Source: an uncultured Bacteroidales bacterium (GTDB lineage Bacteria; Bacteroidota; Bacteroidia; Bacteroidales; UBA932). Taken from it: 40,031 nucleotides of DNA. The translations under genes were made by a program, and so were the position numbers. The stretch covers positions 1 to 40,031 of the forward strand of contig CANBDX010000017.1 in NCBI GenBank assembly GCA_947367315.1. Reading direction: 5' to 3'. The notes under the pieces are model-generated. The model had not been told where the DNA came from. It saw only the letters and a program-made list of their open reading frames with translations, and searched no databases. Below are positions 17,073 to 24,097 of this stretch, piece by piece; position 1 is the first letter of the stretch; each line of letters opens with the position of its first letter.

Positions 17073-18001
17073 CGTGCCAGCCTTACAAATACGCTCAGTG
17101 GCAGGTTCTTGCCGTATGAATCACGTAATACAAGTTCCCCGAAATCGAGGGACTTGTATGCGTTTTTAAGGCAGAACGCCTGCTTCACGATGGTTTCTCC
17201 GAGGACTGCAGAATAGCCGTTCGAATAGAGGTTGAGGACCATGAAGCTGTCCTGAGGGGCAAGGATGGCAGCCACGCACTGAAGCATCTCGTTGAGGCAT
17301 TCGTCGAGCTTCCATTTCTCTCCGTCAGGGCCGTGGCCGTATGCTGGAGGATCGAGAATGATCCCCTGATATGTGTTGCCTCTCTTAGCCTCGCGGCGTG
17401 CGAATTTGAGGGCGTCCTCAACGATCCAGCGGATGTTGTCCAGACGGCTTGCCTCCATGTTGCCTCGTGCCCATGTGACTACCTGGCGTACGGAGTCAAG
17501 GTGTGTGACGTCAGCGCCTGCTGCCTTTGCCGCAAGGGATGCAGCTCCTGTATATGCGAAGAGGTTGAGCACCTTCGGCTTAGGCTTGCCCTCCGCCTCT
17601 GCCTTTTCTACAAGGGCCTTTGTCTGCTTGTAGATATACTCCCAGTTTGATGACTGCTCAGGGAATACTCCCACATGCTTGAATGATGTGAGACCGAGTC
17701 TGAGAGAGAAGTTGAGGCCATCCTGCGCGCCGGTGTAACGGATATACCACTGGTCATCCATCTTCTTCCTGCGCTCCCATGTGCCGCTGTCTTCCTTTCC
17801 GGCTTTGCCGAATCCCGCTCCGGTCTTGAATCGGGTGTGGATGAGCCTGTTCCACTCCCCGTCGGAAAGGGATTTGTCCCAGAGCGCCTTAGGCTCGGGG
17901 CGGGCCATAATGAATGGTCCGAATCTCTCCAGTTTTTCAAAATTACCTGAATCAATTAGTTCATAGTCTTTCCAGAATGTTCCGGGGCTTTCGATTGTCA
18001 T
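17069..18001 (-). CDS. Class I SAM-dependent methyltransferase, RlmI/RlmK-like
   Basis: A 310-residue cytosolic methyltransferase. The SAM-binding core contains VLNLFAYTGAASLAAKAAGA (motif I), a THLDSV strand (motif II) and LDPPAYGHG (motif IV, near residue 215). This form is shared with 23S rRNA cytosine-C5 methyltransferases such as RlmI; the N-terminal PUA domain of RlmI is not evident and is replaced by about 90 residues. A role in rRNA modification is likely but the target base is unknown. Two adjacent ATGs (18001, 18004) are possible starts. Its stop overlaps the stop of the convergent lipoprotein gene by 3 bp. Confidence 0.75.
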   Translation of the reverse strand: MTIESPGTFWKDYELIDSGNFEKLERFGPFIMARPEPKALWDKSLSDGEWNRLIHTRFKTGAGFGKAGKEDSGTWERRKKMDDQWYIRYTGAQDGLNFSLRLGLTSFKHVGVFPEQSSNWEYIYKQTKALVEKAEAEGKPKPKVLNLFAYTGAASLAAKAAGADVTHLDSVRQVVTWARGNMEASRLDNIRWIVEDALKFARREAKRGNTYQGIILDPPAYGHGPDGEKWKLDECLNEMLQCVAAILAPQDSFMVLNLYSNGYSAVLGETIVKQAFCLKNAYKSLDFGELVLRDSYGKNLPLSVFVRLAR

Positions 18002-18028
18002 CATTTGCTTAGATTTCTATATTCGGGG

Positions 18029-18036
18029 CAAAGATA
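18029..18036 (-). promoter_or_regulatory. Promoter of the methyltransferase gene, -7 element
   Basis: TATCTTTG on the minus strand, 27 bp before the start. No clear -33 box. Confidence 0.45.
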
Positions 18037-18053
18037 ATATATTAATGTCGCTT

Positions 18054-18102
18054 ATAGTGGTGATTATGAAAAAATCGGGTCTTTTTATACCACTATCGGG
18101 TC
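18054..18102. promoter_or_regulatory. Possible operator: overlapping inverted and direct repeats
   Basis: ATAGTGGT (18054-18061) faces ACCACTAT (18089-18096). Separately ATCGGGTC occurs at 18074-18081 and 18095-18102, 21 bp apart, about two helical turns on the same face. It lies between divergent genes and could bind a regulator of the epimerase gene. Confidence 0.4.
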
Positions 18103-18141
18103 ATTTGGGGCAGGTTACGCCTGTATAAGTGTTTTTATATT

Positions 18142-18149
18142 TATCTTTA
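18142..18149 (+). promoter_or_regulatory. Probable epimerase promoter, -7 element
   Basis: TATCTTTA differs from TAnnTTTG in the last base. It precedes the start at 18178 by 28 bp; a weak promoter that may need an activator. Confidence 0.35.
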
Positions 18150-18177
18150 AAATTCAAATCATTAAAAGAATCAACCG

Positions 18178-19302
18178 ATGAAACGTATTTTCTGTGTTAT
18201 TGCAGCCTGTGCGGCAGTTCTTTCATGCTCTAAGAAGAAGGAAGTCATACTTTTTGATGCTTCATCATTCGAAACTGTCGTGGACGGCAAGGATGTGTCC
18301 CTTTATACCTTGAAGAACGGAAGCCTCACCATGCAGGTGACCAACTTCGGTGCTCGTGTCGTGTCTCTCTGGGCTCCTGATAAGGATGGCGGTTATGACG
18401 ACATTGTGCTGGGTTACAACAATATCGACAATTATCTGAACAATCCGGGAGAACGCTTCCTCGGAGCGGTTGTGGGACCTTATGCCAACAGGATTGCAGG
18501 TGGAACATACACCATAGGCAATAATGTGTATGAGTTTCCTAAGAACAACAACGGGCAGACTCTCCATGGCGGACTCAAGGGCCTGGATATGGTGGTCTGG
18601 GATGTGTTCGCTGCTGACGACAGCACGTTGGTGCTGTCCTATACACATCCTGACGGACAGGACGGAATGCCGGGAAACGTTGAAATACTTATGACCTATA
18701 CACTTACAGGTAATAACGAATTCAAGGTGGATTACCTTGCTCAGACCGACAAGCCGACACATGTGAATATCTCCCATCATTCTTTCTTCAATCTCAAGGG
18801 TGAGGGCAACGGCACCATAAATGACCATATACTGTATCTCAATGCTTCTGCAACTACCCCTATCGACGACGTGTTTATCCCGTCAGGCGAGATTGCCGAT
18901 GTGACAGGAACTCCTTTCGATTTCCGTCAGCCTAAGGCAATCGGTCAGGATCTGGAGATGGAGAACGAGCAGCTCAGGAACGGTGCCGGATATGACCACA
19001 ACTGGATTCTCGACAGGAAGACCGACGATGCCCTTGAGCTGGCAGCATCGGTATATGAGCCTGCTTCCGGACGTTACATGGAAGTGTGGACAGACCAGCC
19101 TGCAATCCAGTTTTATGGAGGAAACTTCTTCGACGGCACCTCCTGCGGAAAATACGGAAAGCCTCTGCGCTACCGTGAGTCAATCGCTCTGGAGACCCAG
19201 AAATACCCGGACACTCCACATCACTCCAATTTCCCTACAACCCTCCTGAACCCAGGCGAGGATTATACCCATACTTGTATTTACAGGTTCGGGGTGAAGT
19301 AA
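18178..19302 (+). CDS. galM: Aldose 1-epimerase (mutarotase), lipoprotein
   Basis: Interconverts alpha and beta anomers of galactose or glucose. The start ATG 18178 gives a lipoprotein signal with lipobox VLSC (Cys17), so the enzyme is probably anchored in the periplasm or outer membrane and acts on sugars released outside the cytoplasm. Catalytic residues of the family can be placed: Arg105 in ANRIAGG, His130 in GQTLHGG, His200 in NISHHSFFNL, Asp273 in GYDHNW and the base Glu339 in ALETQKYPD. The length of 374 residues is normal. It stands alone, without galactose genes beside it. Confidence 0.92.
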   Translation: MKRIFCVIAACAAVLSCSKKKEVILFDASSFETVVDGKDVSLYTLKNGSLTMQVTNFGARVVSLWAPDKDGGYDDIVLGYNNIDNYLNNPGERFLGAVVGPYANRIAGGTYTIGNNVYEFPKNNNGQTLHGGLKGLDMVVWDVFAADDSTLVLSYTHPDGQDGMPGNVEILMTYTLTGNNEFKVDYLAQTDKPTHVNISHHSFFNLKGEGNGTINDHILYLNASATTPIDDVFIPSGEIADVTGTPFDFRQPKAIGQDLEMENEQLRNGAGYDHNWILDRKTDDALELAASVYEPASGRYMEVWTDQPAIQFYGGNFFDGTSCGKYGKPLRYRESIALETQKYPDTPHHSNFPTTLLNPGEDYTHTCIYRFGVK

Positions 19303-19310
19303 TAAGGTGA

Positions 19311-19436
19311 TGTGACCCCAGCAAGTTGGACGGTATAACATTATTAAGAGGCTCTCTTAGACTGGAATACAGCCCCTTTTCCATTTAGCCTCAGTTTGAT
19401 TCTATCATTATAGTAGTAGCGTATGTGCTCGTTCCC
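19311..19436 (-). pseudogene. 3' remnant of an IS3-family transposase with IS end
   Basis: Minus-strand translation from about 19436 down to the TAA at 19344-19346 (a second TAA follows) reads EHIRYYYNDRIKLRLNGKG and then AVFQSKRAS. This is the C-terminal end of the IS3-family integrase-type transposase, which typically has YIHYYNxxRIKxKLKG. TGTGACCCCAGCAAGTTGGA at 19311-19330 is probably the terminal inverted repeat. Upstream the sequence changes abruptly to palindromic repeats, so all of the transposase but about 30 codons is gone. No matching second IS end was seen. Confidence 0.75.
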
Positions 19437-19438
19437 TC

Positions 19439-19476
19439 CACGACGCAAACTTTTGCTCCGATTTCCCTGCGTCGTG
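19439..19476. repeat. Palindromic element Q1
   Basis: CACGACGCA (19439-19447) and TGCGTCGTG (19468-19476), a perfect 9 bp stem with a 20 nt asymmetric loop ending GATTTCCC. First member of a short array of REP-like hairpins. Confidence 0.75.
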
Positions 19477-19510
19477 TCCTTGTTTTCTTCCTCATGCCCC
19501 ACTTTCTGTC

Positions 19511-19548
19511 CACGACGCAAGGTTTCGGCCTGATTTCCCTGCGTCGCG
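19511..19548. repeat. Palindromic element Q2
   Basis: CACGACGCA (19511-19519) and TGCGTCGCG (19540-19548), one mismatch in the stem. The 20 nt loop shares its last eight bases, GATTTCCC, with Q1. Overlapping small dyads GTCAC/GTGAC and CGGTG/CACCG follow at 19568-19582. Confidence 0.7.
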
Positions 19549-19599
19549 GCACTGAGGGTGCGTTTGCGTCACGGTGACACCGAATATGACGTTTCGGAC

Positions 19600-19639
19600 A
19601 CCATCGCTACAAGAAATGTCGATTTTTTGTAGCGATGGT
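19600..19639. repeat. Palindromic element Q3
   Basis: ACCATCGCTACAA (19600-19612) and TTGTAGCGATGGT (19627-19639), a perfect 13 bp stem with a 14 nt loop. Its arms differ from Q1 and Q2 but the size and shape are similar. The stretch 19640-19825 holds nothing I recognise. Confidence 0.75.
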
Positions 19640-19825
19640 ATGCTATGCGAAGACCTTAAGGCCCTGCGGCTGTCAGGGGCTGTTGATTGAAAAATAAACT
19701 TTGGCTGTAAATACAATAAGCAGGACTTTCTGCTATAAATTGTGCAGGTCTAACTTGAAAATCTGGTTTGCATGAGCCTGAGATTTCTGAATGATCATCA
19801 GCATATATATAGGCATATAGATGCG

Positions 19826-20120
19826 TTAATCGTCCATATGCAGATTATCATTAGTCAGAATATAGGCAAACTCTATATTGTAATCACGGTTAGCCAGAAC
19901 ATTTGTCAGGGCACTCTGTCTTTCGTAGTCTTTTCCGGATTTAACCTCTATTGGAATGACTTTTCCATTTTGAGCAATCACAAAGTCCAGTTCTCCCTGT
20001 TTCTTGCTGTTGAAGTAATGCAGACGTCTTGCCGACTTGTCTGGCTCCCTTTAGAATAAGATCCGACTTGTTGTTTGTGTAATGCCTTTCTATGAAGGTA
20101 TCAAGTTTTCTGGATAGCAT
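19826..20120 (-). pseudogene. AAA/DUF4143 ATPase gene reduced by internal deletion
   Basis: Minus-strand translation from ATG 20118-20120 gives MLSRKLDTFIERHYTN, then LILKGARQVGKTSAL, the N-terminus and Walker A of the AAA ATPases that carry a C-terminal DUF4143 domain. About 20020-20030 the frame shifts and continues as LHYFNSKKQGELDFVIA, then VIPIEVKSGKDYERQSAL, the nuclease-like C-terminal end of the same family, stopping at 19826-19828. Intact members are about 380-430 residues; here about 98 codons remain, so roughly 300 internal codons were deleted and the frame was lost. Confidence 0.8.
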
Positions 20121-20380
20121 AAGAATACATTTTTATGTCAGCATTTTGAGCGATTTACACTTTTTCAATGCAAAAGTCCGCTTATCTAACATTCTTTCAA
20201 GACCAAGGAGTCTGATTTGCTCCAATAAGCCCCATGGCCTTAAGCAGGTATGCTATGATGCCGGCGACAAGGCCGGAGCCCTCTTTAGTGAAGCGGGTAT
20301 GGTCTGTGCCATTGAATTTATGAAGATGCAGTAAATCTGCGCGACGAAATGGTAAATTCTTGTATTTCCCCGAAAATTGC

Positions 20381-20388
20381 TAAATTTG
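20381..20388 (+). promoter_or_regulatory. pgk promoter, -7 element
   Basis: TAAATTTG with TTG at 20360-20362 (18 bp spacer). It implies a leader of about 155 nt made of repeat copies. The stretch 20121-20380 contains no gene I can support. Confidence 0.5.
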
Positions 20389-20398
20389 CCTGATTTTA

Positions 20399-20515
20399 GA
20401 TGTCTCGACTACGCTCGACATGATAACAATAGTTCAACATGACCGACCCGGACTGTCATTTCGAGCGACCGACCCGAATTGTCATTTCGAGCGACCGAAG
20501 GGAGTCGAGAAATCT
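20399..20515. repeat. Dispersed-repeat cluster in the pgk leader
   Basis: The element TGTCATTTCGAGCG...AGTCGAGAAATCT, also at 31531-31558, occurs here repeatedly. An inverted copy lies at 20399-20423 (two differences in 25 bp from the 31531 copy), a shortened copy at 20454-20466 and a full copy with the GACCGAAGGG centre at 20480-20515. A 26 bp unit starting GACCGACCCG is tandemly repeated at 20441 and 20467. It resembles the short dispersed palindromic repeats common in Bacteroidota genomes. Confidence 0.75.
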
Positions 20516-20551
20516 ATATATAAGGAAATATTAACAAAACATTATAAGACT

Positions 20552-21802
20552 ATGCAACAGTTTATCGACACTTATGATTTCGCCGGCAAGAAGGCGATTG
20601 TACGCGTGGACTTCAACGTTCCGCTCAATGCAGACATGCAGATCACTGACGACACACGTATCCGTGCTGCTATCCCTACCCTCAAGAAGGTTATCGAGAA
20701 GGGTGGTGCAGTTATCGTGATGTCACACCTCGGTCGTCCGAAGGGCGTTACTGAGAAGTTCTCTCTCAAGCACATCCTCGGCCGCGTTGAGGAGCTCCTC
20801 GGCGCACCTGTAAAGTTTGCTGACGACTGCCAGGCTGCTGACGAGCAGGTGGCTGCCCTCAAGATGGGCGAGTGCCTCGTTCTCGAGAACCTCCGTTTCT
20901 ATGCTGAGGAGGAGGGCAAGCCAAGAGGCGAGTTCGCGACTGAGGAAGAGAAGAAGGCTGCAAAGGCGGTTGTAAAGGAGAACCAGAAGGAGTTCGTGAA
21001 GAAGCTTGCTTCTTACGCTGACTGCTATATCAATGACGCTTTCGGTACAGCTCACCGTGCTCACGCGTCTACAGCCCTCATCGCTGACTACTTCCCTAAC
21101 GACAAGATGTTCGGTTATGTGATGGAAGGCGAGATCAAGGCTATCGACCATGTACTCAAGACTCCTGAGCACCCTGTTACTGCAATCGTAGGTGGTGCAA
21201 AGGTATCTTCAAAGATCACTATCATCGAGAAGCTCTTCGACGCAGTTGATAACATGATCATCGGCGGCGGTATGGTTTACACCTTCAGAAAGGCTCAGGG
21301 CGGTCAGATCGGACGCTCACTCTGCGAGGACGACCAGATGCAGCTCGCTCTCGACACTCTCAAGAAGGCAGAGGAGAAGGGCGTGAAGATTTATCTCTCT
21401 AAGGAGGTTGTAGTTGCTGATGACTTCTCTAACGACGCAAATACTAAGATCGTTTCTAATATGGAGATTCCTGAGGGATGGGAAGGTATGGATGCAGCTC
21501 CAAGCACTCTCGCTATGTGGGAGGAAGTCCTCATGAACTCAAAGACTATCCTCTGGAACGGTCCTGTAGGCGTGTTCGAGATCCCAGCATTCGCAAAGGG
21601 TACAAACCGCATCGCAGAGATCCTCGCAAAGGCGACAGCCGAGAACGGCGCATTCACCCTCGTTGGTGGCGGTGACTCAGTGGCAGCCGTGACTCAGATG
21701 GGCTTTGCTGACAAGGTAAGCTACGTATCTACCGGTGGTGGAGCAATGCTCGAGTACCTCGAGGGCAAGGAGCTTCCAGGCATCGCAGCAATTCGCAAGT
21801 AA
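20552..21802 (+). CDS. pgk: Phosphoglycerate kinase
   Basis: Glycolytic enzyme transferring the acyl phosphate of 1,3-bisphosphoglycerate to ADP. ATG 20552 gives 416 residues starting [20 protein letters not shown]; the PGK signature [13 protein letters not shown] is at residues 14-26. SHLGRPKG supplies the substrate-binding His/Arg, the hinge region has [12 protein letters not shown], and the nucleotide-binding end has GGGDSVAAV. An in-frame upstream extension to 20420 merely translates the repeat leader and is rejected. Codon use is strongly biased (CTC, GAG, AAG), as expected of a highly expressed gene. Confidence 0.97.
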   Translation: MQQFIDTYDFAGKKAIVRVDFNVPLNADMQITDDTRIRAAIPTLKKVIEKGGAVIVMSHLGRPKGVTEKFSLKHILGRVEELLGAPVKFADDCQAADEQVAALKMGECLVLENLRFYAEEEGKPRGEFATEEEKKAAKAVVKENQKEFVKKLASYADCYINDAFGTAHRAHASTALIADYFPNDKMFGYVMEGEIKAIDHVLKTPEHPVTAIVGGAKVSSKITIIEKLFDAVDNMIIGGGMVYTFRKAQGGQIGRSLCEDDQMQLALDTLKKAEEKGVKIYLSKEVVVADDFSNDANTKIVSNMEIPEGWEGMDAAPSTLAMWEEVLMNSKTILWNGPVGVFEIPAFAKGTNRIAEILAKATAENGAFTLVGGGDSVAAVTQMGFADKVSYVSTGGGAMLEYLEGKELPGIAAIRK

Positions 21803-21818
21803 TCTGTTTTTGAATATC

Positions 21819-21856
21819 CGGTCGGCCACAAAAATCATGTGTTTTGTGGCCGACCG
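21819..21856. terminator. Palindrome P1: RAYT-flanking hairpin and pgk terminator
   Basis: CGGTCGGCCACAAAA (21819-21833) and TTTTGTGGCCGACCG (21842-21856), a perfect 15 bp stem with an 8 nt loop, followed by CTTGTTTTT. It lies 16 bp after pgk and looks like its terminator, yet its arms belong to the repeat family flanking the transposase gene. Confidence 0.8.
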
Positions 21857-21872
21857 CTTGTTTTTCCCCCAC

Positions 21873-21904
21873 TCGGCCACAAAAACAGCCTCTGGTGTGG
21901 CCGA
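21873..21904. repeat. Palindrome P2 of the RAYT-flanking repeat family
   Basis: TCGGCCACA (21873-21881) and TGTGGCCGA (21896-21904) with loop AAAACAGCCTCTGG. The 34 bp from 21874 recur exactly at 23139-23172 (P4). It is separated from P1 by a short spacer ending CCCCCAC. Confidence 0.85.
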
Positions 21905-21949
21905 CTTTCCTTTCTTGATTCAGGCTGACCCTGATTTTGTCTGAGAGTT

Positions 21950-22879
21950 TCATGCAAATTTTCCGAATAACTCTTCAATCACAGTCTGATCCAGTTTTAA
22001 TATATTTCGGATTTGCTTAGGAGCAGCATTATATTCGGTTTTCATACGTCTTGCCAGTTCTAGCTTATTTTCTGGACTCAATAATCTGAGATGCTTGTTT
22101 CCGAACTCTTTGGCTGAAATGGCAGACATGGCTCCATACATTTCTTCATCTGTAATAATTATGGTTTCACCAAGTCTTTTGGCGGTCTCGCTATATGCTT
22201 CCCAATTTTTGGACAGCATGTTGAAATAGTGGTGAGGATCTCTGAATAATTTTTCTGTCTTGTGCAATGCGCAATATGATGACGGAAGAATTACGCCGCC
22301 GTAAACCATCAGGTTTTCGGGTAGGTCAATATCTTTGCTTTTGCATATGTCCCTTTTCTGTCTTACTGTAAGTTCAGAGTATCTGGTTGTCGGAATCAGC
22401 TTTGTTATTGTATTGAAGATAGCTGCTCCGGCTCCCCATGGGTATGTATATGGTGTACAGTCGTGTCTGGCAACATACCCGTTCCTGTTTACATATACAA
22501 TTTCATTACGTAACATCTTCAAATCCGTTATAAGTGTTAGGCTGCATTTGAATCGGCTTAGATTTAATTGCCGGCCTTTGTTCCTGAGGTATCTGTTCAG
22601 TTTTTCTTTTATCATGTCAAACATATGACGGCATGCATCCTCTTTGCCAGAAACAATCAGGTGGAGGTGATTGTTCATAATCTCGAATGTGTATATTTCG
22701 ACATCCGGGAACCTTATCGCAGCCTGAGCAATCAGATTCATGCAGAAGATAAAATCCTCTGTCTCTATAAAAATGGTTTCGGTATATGTGCCCGGTGTGT
22801 ACATGTGCCAATAAGGGCCTCCCATGCGGAAAAGATATTCGGCATCCTGCTCTTTATCAAAATAAGTCTCTGCTTTCAT
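21950..22879 (-). CDS. REP-associated tyrosine transposase (RAYT), Y1/HUH family
   Basis: A 309-residue single-strand DNA nuclease/transposase-like protein. With Met at 22879 as residue 1, HLHLIV at 71-76 in a NNHLHL context gives the metal-binding HUH pair. Tyr129 in EIVYVNRNGYV is the likely nucleophile, aligned with the Y(I/V)xxNP segment of RAYTs, and YTYPWGAG (144-151) matches the usual YxWSS element. The C-terminal 60 residues (KLELARRMKTEYNA, APKQIRNILKLDQ) look like the helical DNA-binding tail of RAYTs. ATG 22900 would add 7 residues but lies inside a perfect dyad, so I prefer 22879. It is flanked by its likely target hairpins. Confidence 0.8.
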   Translation of the reverse strand: MKAETYFDKEQDAEYLFRMGGPYWHMYTPGTYTETIFIETEDFIFCMNLIAQAAIRFPDVEIYTFEIMNNHLHLIVSGKEDACRHMFDMIKEKLNRYLRNKGRQLNLSRFKCSLTLITDLKMLRNEIVYVNRNGYVARHDCTPYTYPWGAGAAIFNTITKLIPTTRYSELTVRQKRDICKSKDIDLPENLMVYGGVILPSSYCALHKTEKLFRDPHHYFNMLSKNWEAYSETAKRLGETIIITDEEMYGAMSAISAKEFGNKHLRLLSPENKLELARRMKTEYNAAPKQIRNILKLDQTVIEELFGKFA

Positions 22880-22895
22880 AAACAAATAAATATAG

Positions 22896-22917
22896 GACAT
22901 AGTAGTGACACTATGTC
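22896..22917. promoter_or_regulatory. Perfect 8 bp dyad at the RAYT 5' end
   Basis: GACATAGT (22896-22903), AGTGAC, ACTATGTC (22910-22917). It overlaps the upstream candidate start codon at 22898-22900 and could be an operator or an mRNA hairpin limiting expression of the transposase. Confidence 0.5.
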
Positions 22918-23084
22918 AAGTTAAATCTATGAATGAAGGTACCGGTCACAGAGGGGCTTCAGATACCCCGACCAGAATGGTCTGCAGAGGCTCTATTACA
23001 TTCCACGAATCGGATATATTTTCTTCATTGACGAAAATATGAACTTATTGTGTTCTAACCAAATTTTATTCAATAACTATGATT

Positions 23085-23119
23085 GTCGGCCACAAATAGT
23101 GGGGTAAAATGTGGCCGAC
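23085..23119. repeat. Palindrome P3 of the RAYT-flanking repeat family
   Basis: GTCGGCCACA (23085-23094) and TGTGGCCGAC (23110-23119), a perfect 10 bp stem with a 15 nt loop different from that of P1. The stretch 22918-23084 shows nothing I recognise. Confidence 0.8.
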
Positions 23120-23138
23120 CCTGATTAATTCCCCCACC

Positions 23139-23168
23139 CGGCCACAAAAACAGCCTCTGGTGTGGCCG
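23139..23168. repeat. Palindrome P4 of the RAYT-flanking repeat family
   Basis: CGGCCACA (23139-23146) and TGTGGCCG (23161-23168) with loop AAAACAGCCTCTGG, identical to P2. It ends 19 bp before the lgt -7 element, thus occupying the -33 region. Confidence 0.85.
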
Positions 23169-23186
23169 ACTTCTGGTTTTGTTTGT

Positions 23187-23194
23187 TATATTTG
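23187..23194 (+). promoter_or_regulatory. lgt promoter, -7 element
   Basis: TATATTTG, 21 bp before the lgt ATG. No proper -33 box: the expected position falls in the right arm of P4. Confidence 0.55.
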
Positions 23195-23215
23195 CGATTT
23201 CTAAGATAAACGACT

Positions 23216-24097
23216 ATGTTCGAAACGTTGGCTATACATTGGAATATGAATCCGGAGATATTCAGCATCGGTCCGGTGTCCCTCAGATGGTATTCACTGC
23301 TTTTCATTTCGGGATTCATTCTCGGATGGTATATCTTCAAATGGTTTTTCAAGAGGGAGGGGGTGCCGGTGACGCTTCTCGACCCGCTTCTCTACACCTT
23401 GCTCATAGGCACTATCGTGGGTGCACGTCTCGGACACTGCCTCTTTTATCAGCCGGACTACTATCTCGGCAGCTGGGATGGATTCTGGGAAATTTTCATG
23501 CCATGGAAAGGAGGACTCGCAAGCCACGGAGGAACTATTGCTCTGATAATTGCAATGTGGTGGTTTTCGAGGCACTATGGCAGGAAGTATGATTTCGATT
23601 TCGTCTGGATTCTGGACCATCTTGCAATTGCTGTGTGCTTTGCGGCTACATTCATCCGTCTGGGAAACCTCTTCAATTCGGAAATCTACGGCGAAGTCAC
23701 CAGCCTTCCATGGGGATTTGTCTTCGAACTCAGGGGCGAGACCGAGCCGAAGCATCCTACCCAGCTTTATGAGGCCCTGAGTTACTTCCTCCTGGGAGTA
23801 TTCCAGATTCTGATGTATAAATACAGGCTTCCGAAGCTTCACAGAGGTTTCTTCATCGGCACTTTCTTCATCGGCTGTTTCGGTATGAGATTTATTATCG
23901 AATTCATCAAGCAGCCTCAGGTAATGTTCGAGAATGACATGACCCTGAACATGGGACAGTGGCTGAGCATCCCGTTCGTGCTTCTCGGCATAGGCTTCCT
24001 GATATACAGTCATATCAAGAAGCAGCCGGCTGCAATCGTGCACCCTCAGAAGCAGAAACAGACTCCTACCCATTACGCAAAAAGCATCAGCAAATGA
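23216..24097 (+). CDS. lgt: Prolipoprotein diacylglyceryl transferase
   Basis: Inner-membrane enzyme that attaches diacylglycerol from phosphatidylglycerol to the lipobox Cys of prolipoproteins, the first step of lipoprotein maturation; several lipoproteins in this window are its substrates. The 293-residue product has about seven membrane helices. Lgt features are LRWYSLLFISGFILGW near the N-terminus, GARLGHCLFYQPDYY, WKGGLASHGG with the essential His, FIRLGNLFNSEIYG (Lgt signature) and HPTQLYEA. The C-terminal tail is basic and extra. Its stop overlaps the next start (ATGA). Confidence 0.95.
   Translation: MFETLAIHWNMNPEIFSIGPVSLRWYSLLFISGFILGWYIFKWFFKREGVPVTLLDPLLYTLLIGTIVGARLGHCLFYQPDYYLGSWDGFWEIFMPWKGGLASHGGTIALIIAMWWFSRHYGRKYDFDFVWILDHLAIAVCFAATFIRLGNLFNSEIYGEVTSLPWGFVFELRGETEPKHPTQLYEALSYFLLGVFQILMYKYRLPKLHRGFFIGTFFIGCFGMRFIIEFIKQPQVMFENDMTLNMGQWLSIPFVLLGIGFLIYSHIKKQPAAIVHPQKQKQTPTHYAKSISK

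Larger units (their letters stand above)
21819..23169. mobile_element. REPtron-like unit: RAYT gene bracketed by paired palindromes
   Basis: Order: P1, P2, RAYT gene (minus), P3, P4. All four hairpins share arms built on TCGGCCACA/TGTGGCCGA. Both flanks have the same internal arrangement, a first palindrome, a spacer ending in CCCCCAC, then the CAGCCTCTGG-loop palindrome, so the gene sits between direct copies of a two-hairpin module. This is the arrangement known for REP-associated tyrosine transposases and their cognate BIME-like repeats. No IS200/IS605 end or target duplication was looked for beyond this. Confidence 0.7.

Noticed and set aside
19492..19716. 74-codon minus-strand frame over the palindrome array
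   Set aside because: It is a translation of Q2, Q3 and the dyads; the palindromes explain the sequence better.
19772..20059. 95-codon plus-strand frame
   Set aside because: It is the opposite strand of the collapsed DUF4143 ATPase gene.
20092..20334. 80-codon plus-strand frame ending AGALFSEAGMVCAIEFMKMQ
   Set aside because: Its first part crosses the start of the ATPase pseudogene. The last 30 codons look somewhat protein-like and could be a gene remnant, but I cannot name a family.
21819..23169. CRISPR array for the repeated hairpins
   Set aside because: Only four units, with no uniform spacers between repeats and no cas genes; the transposase gene lies in the middle.
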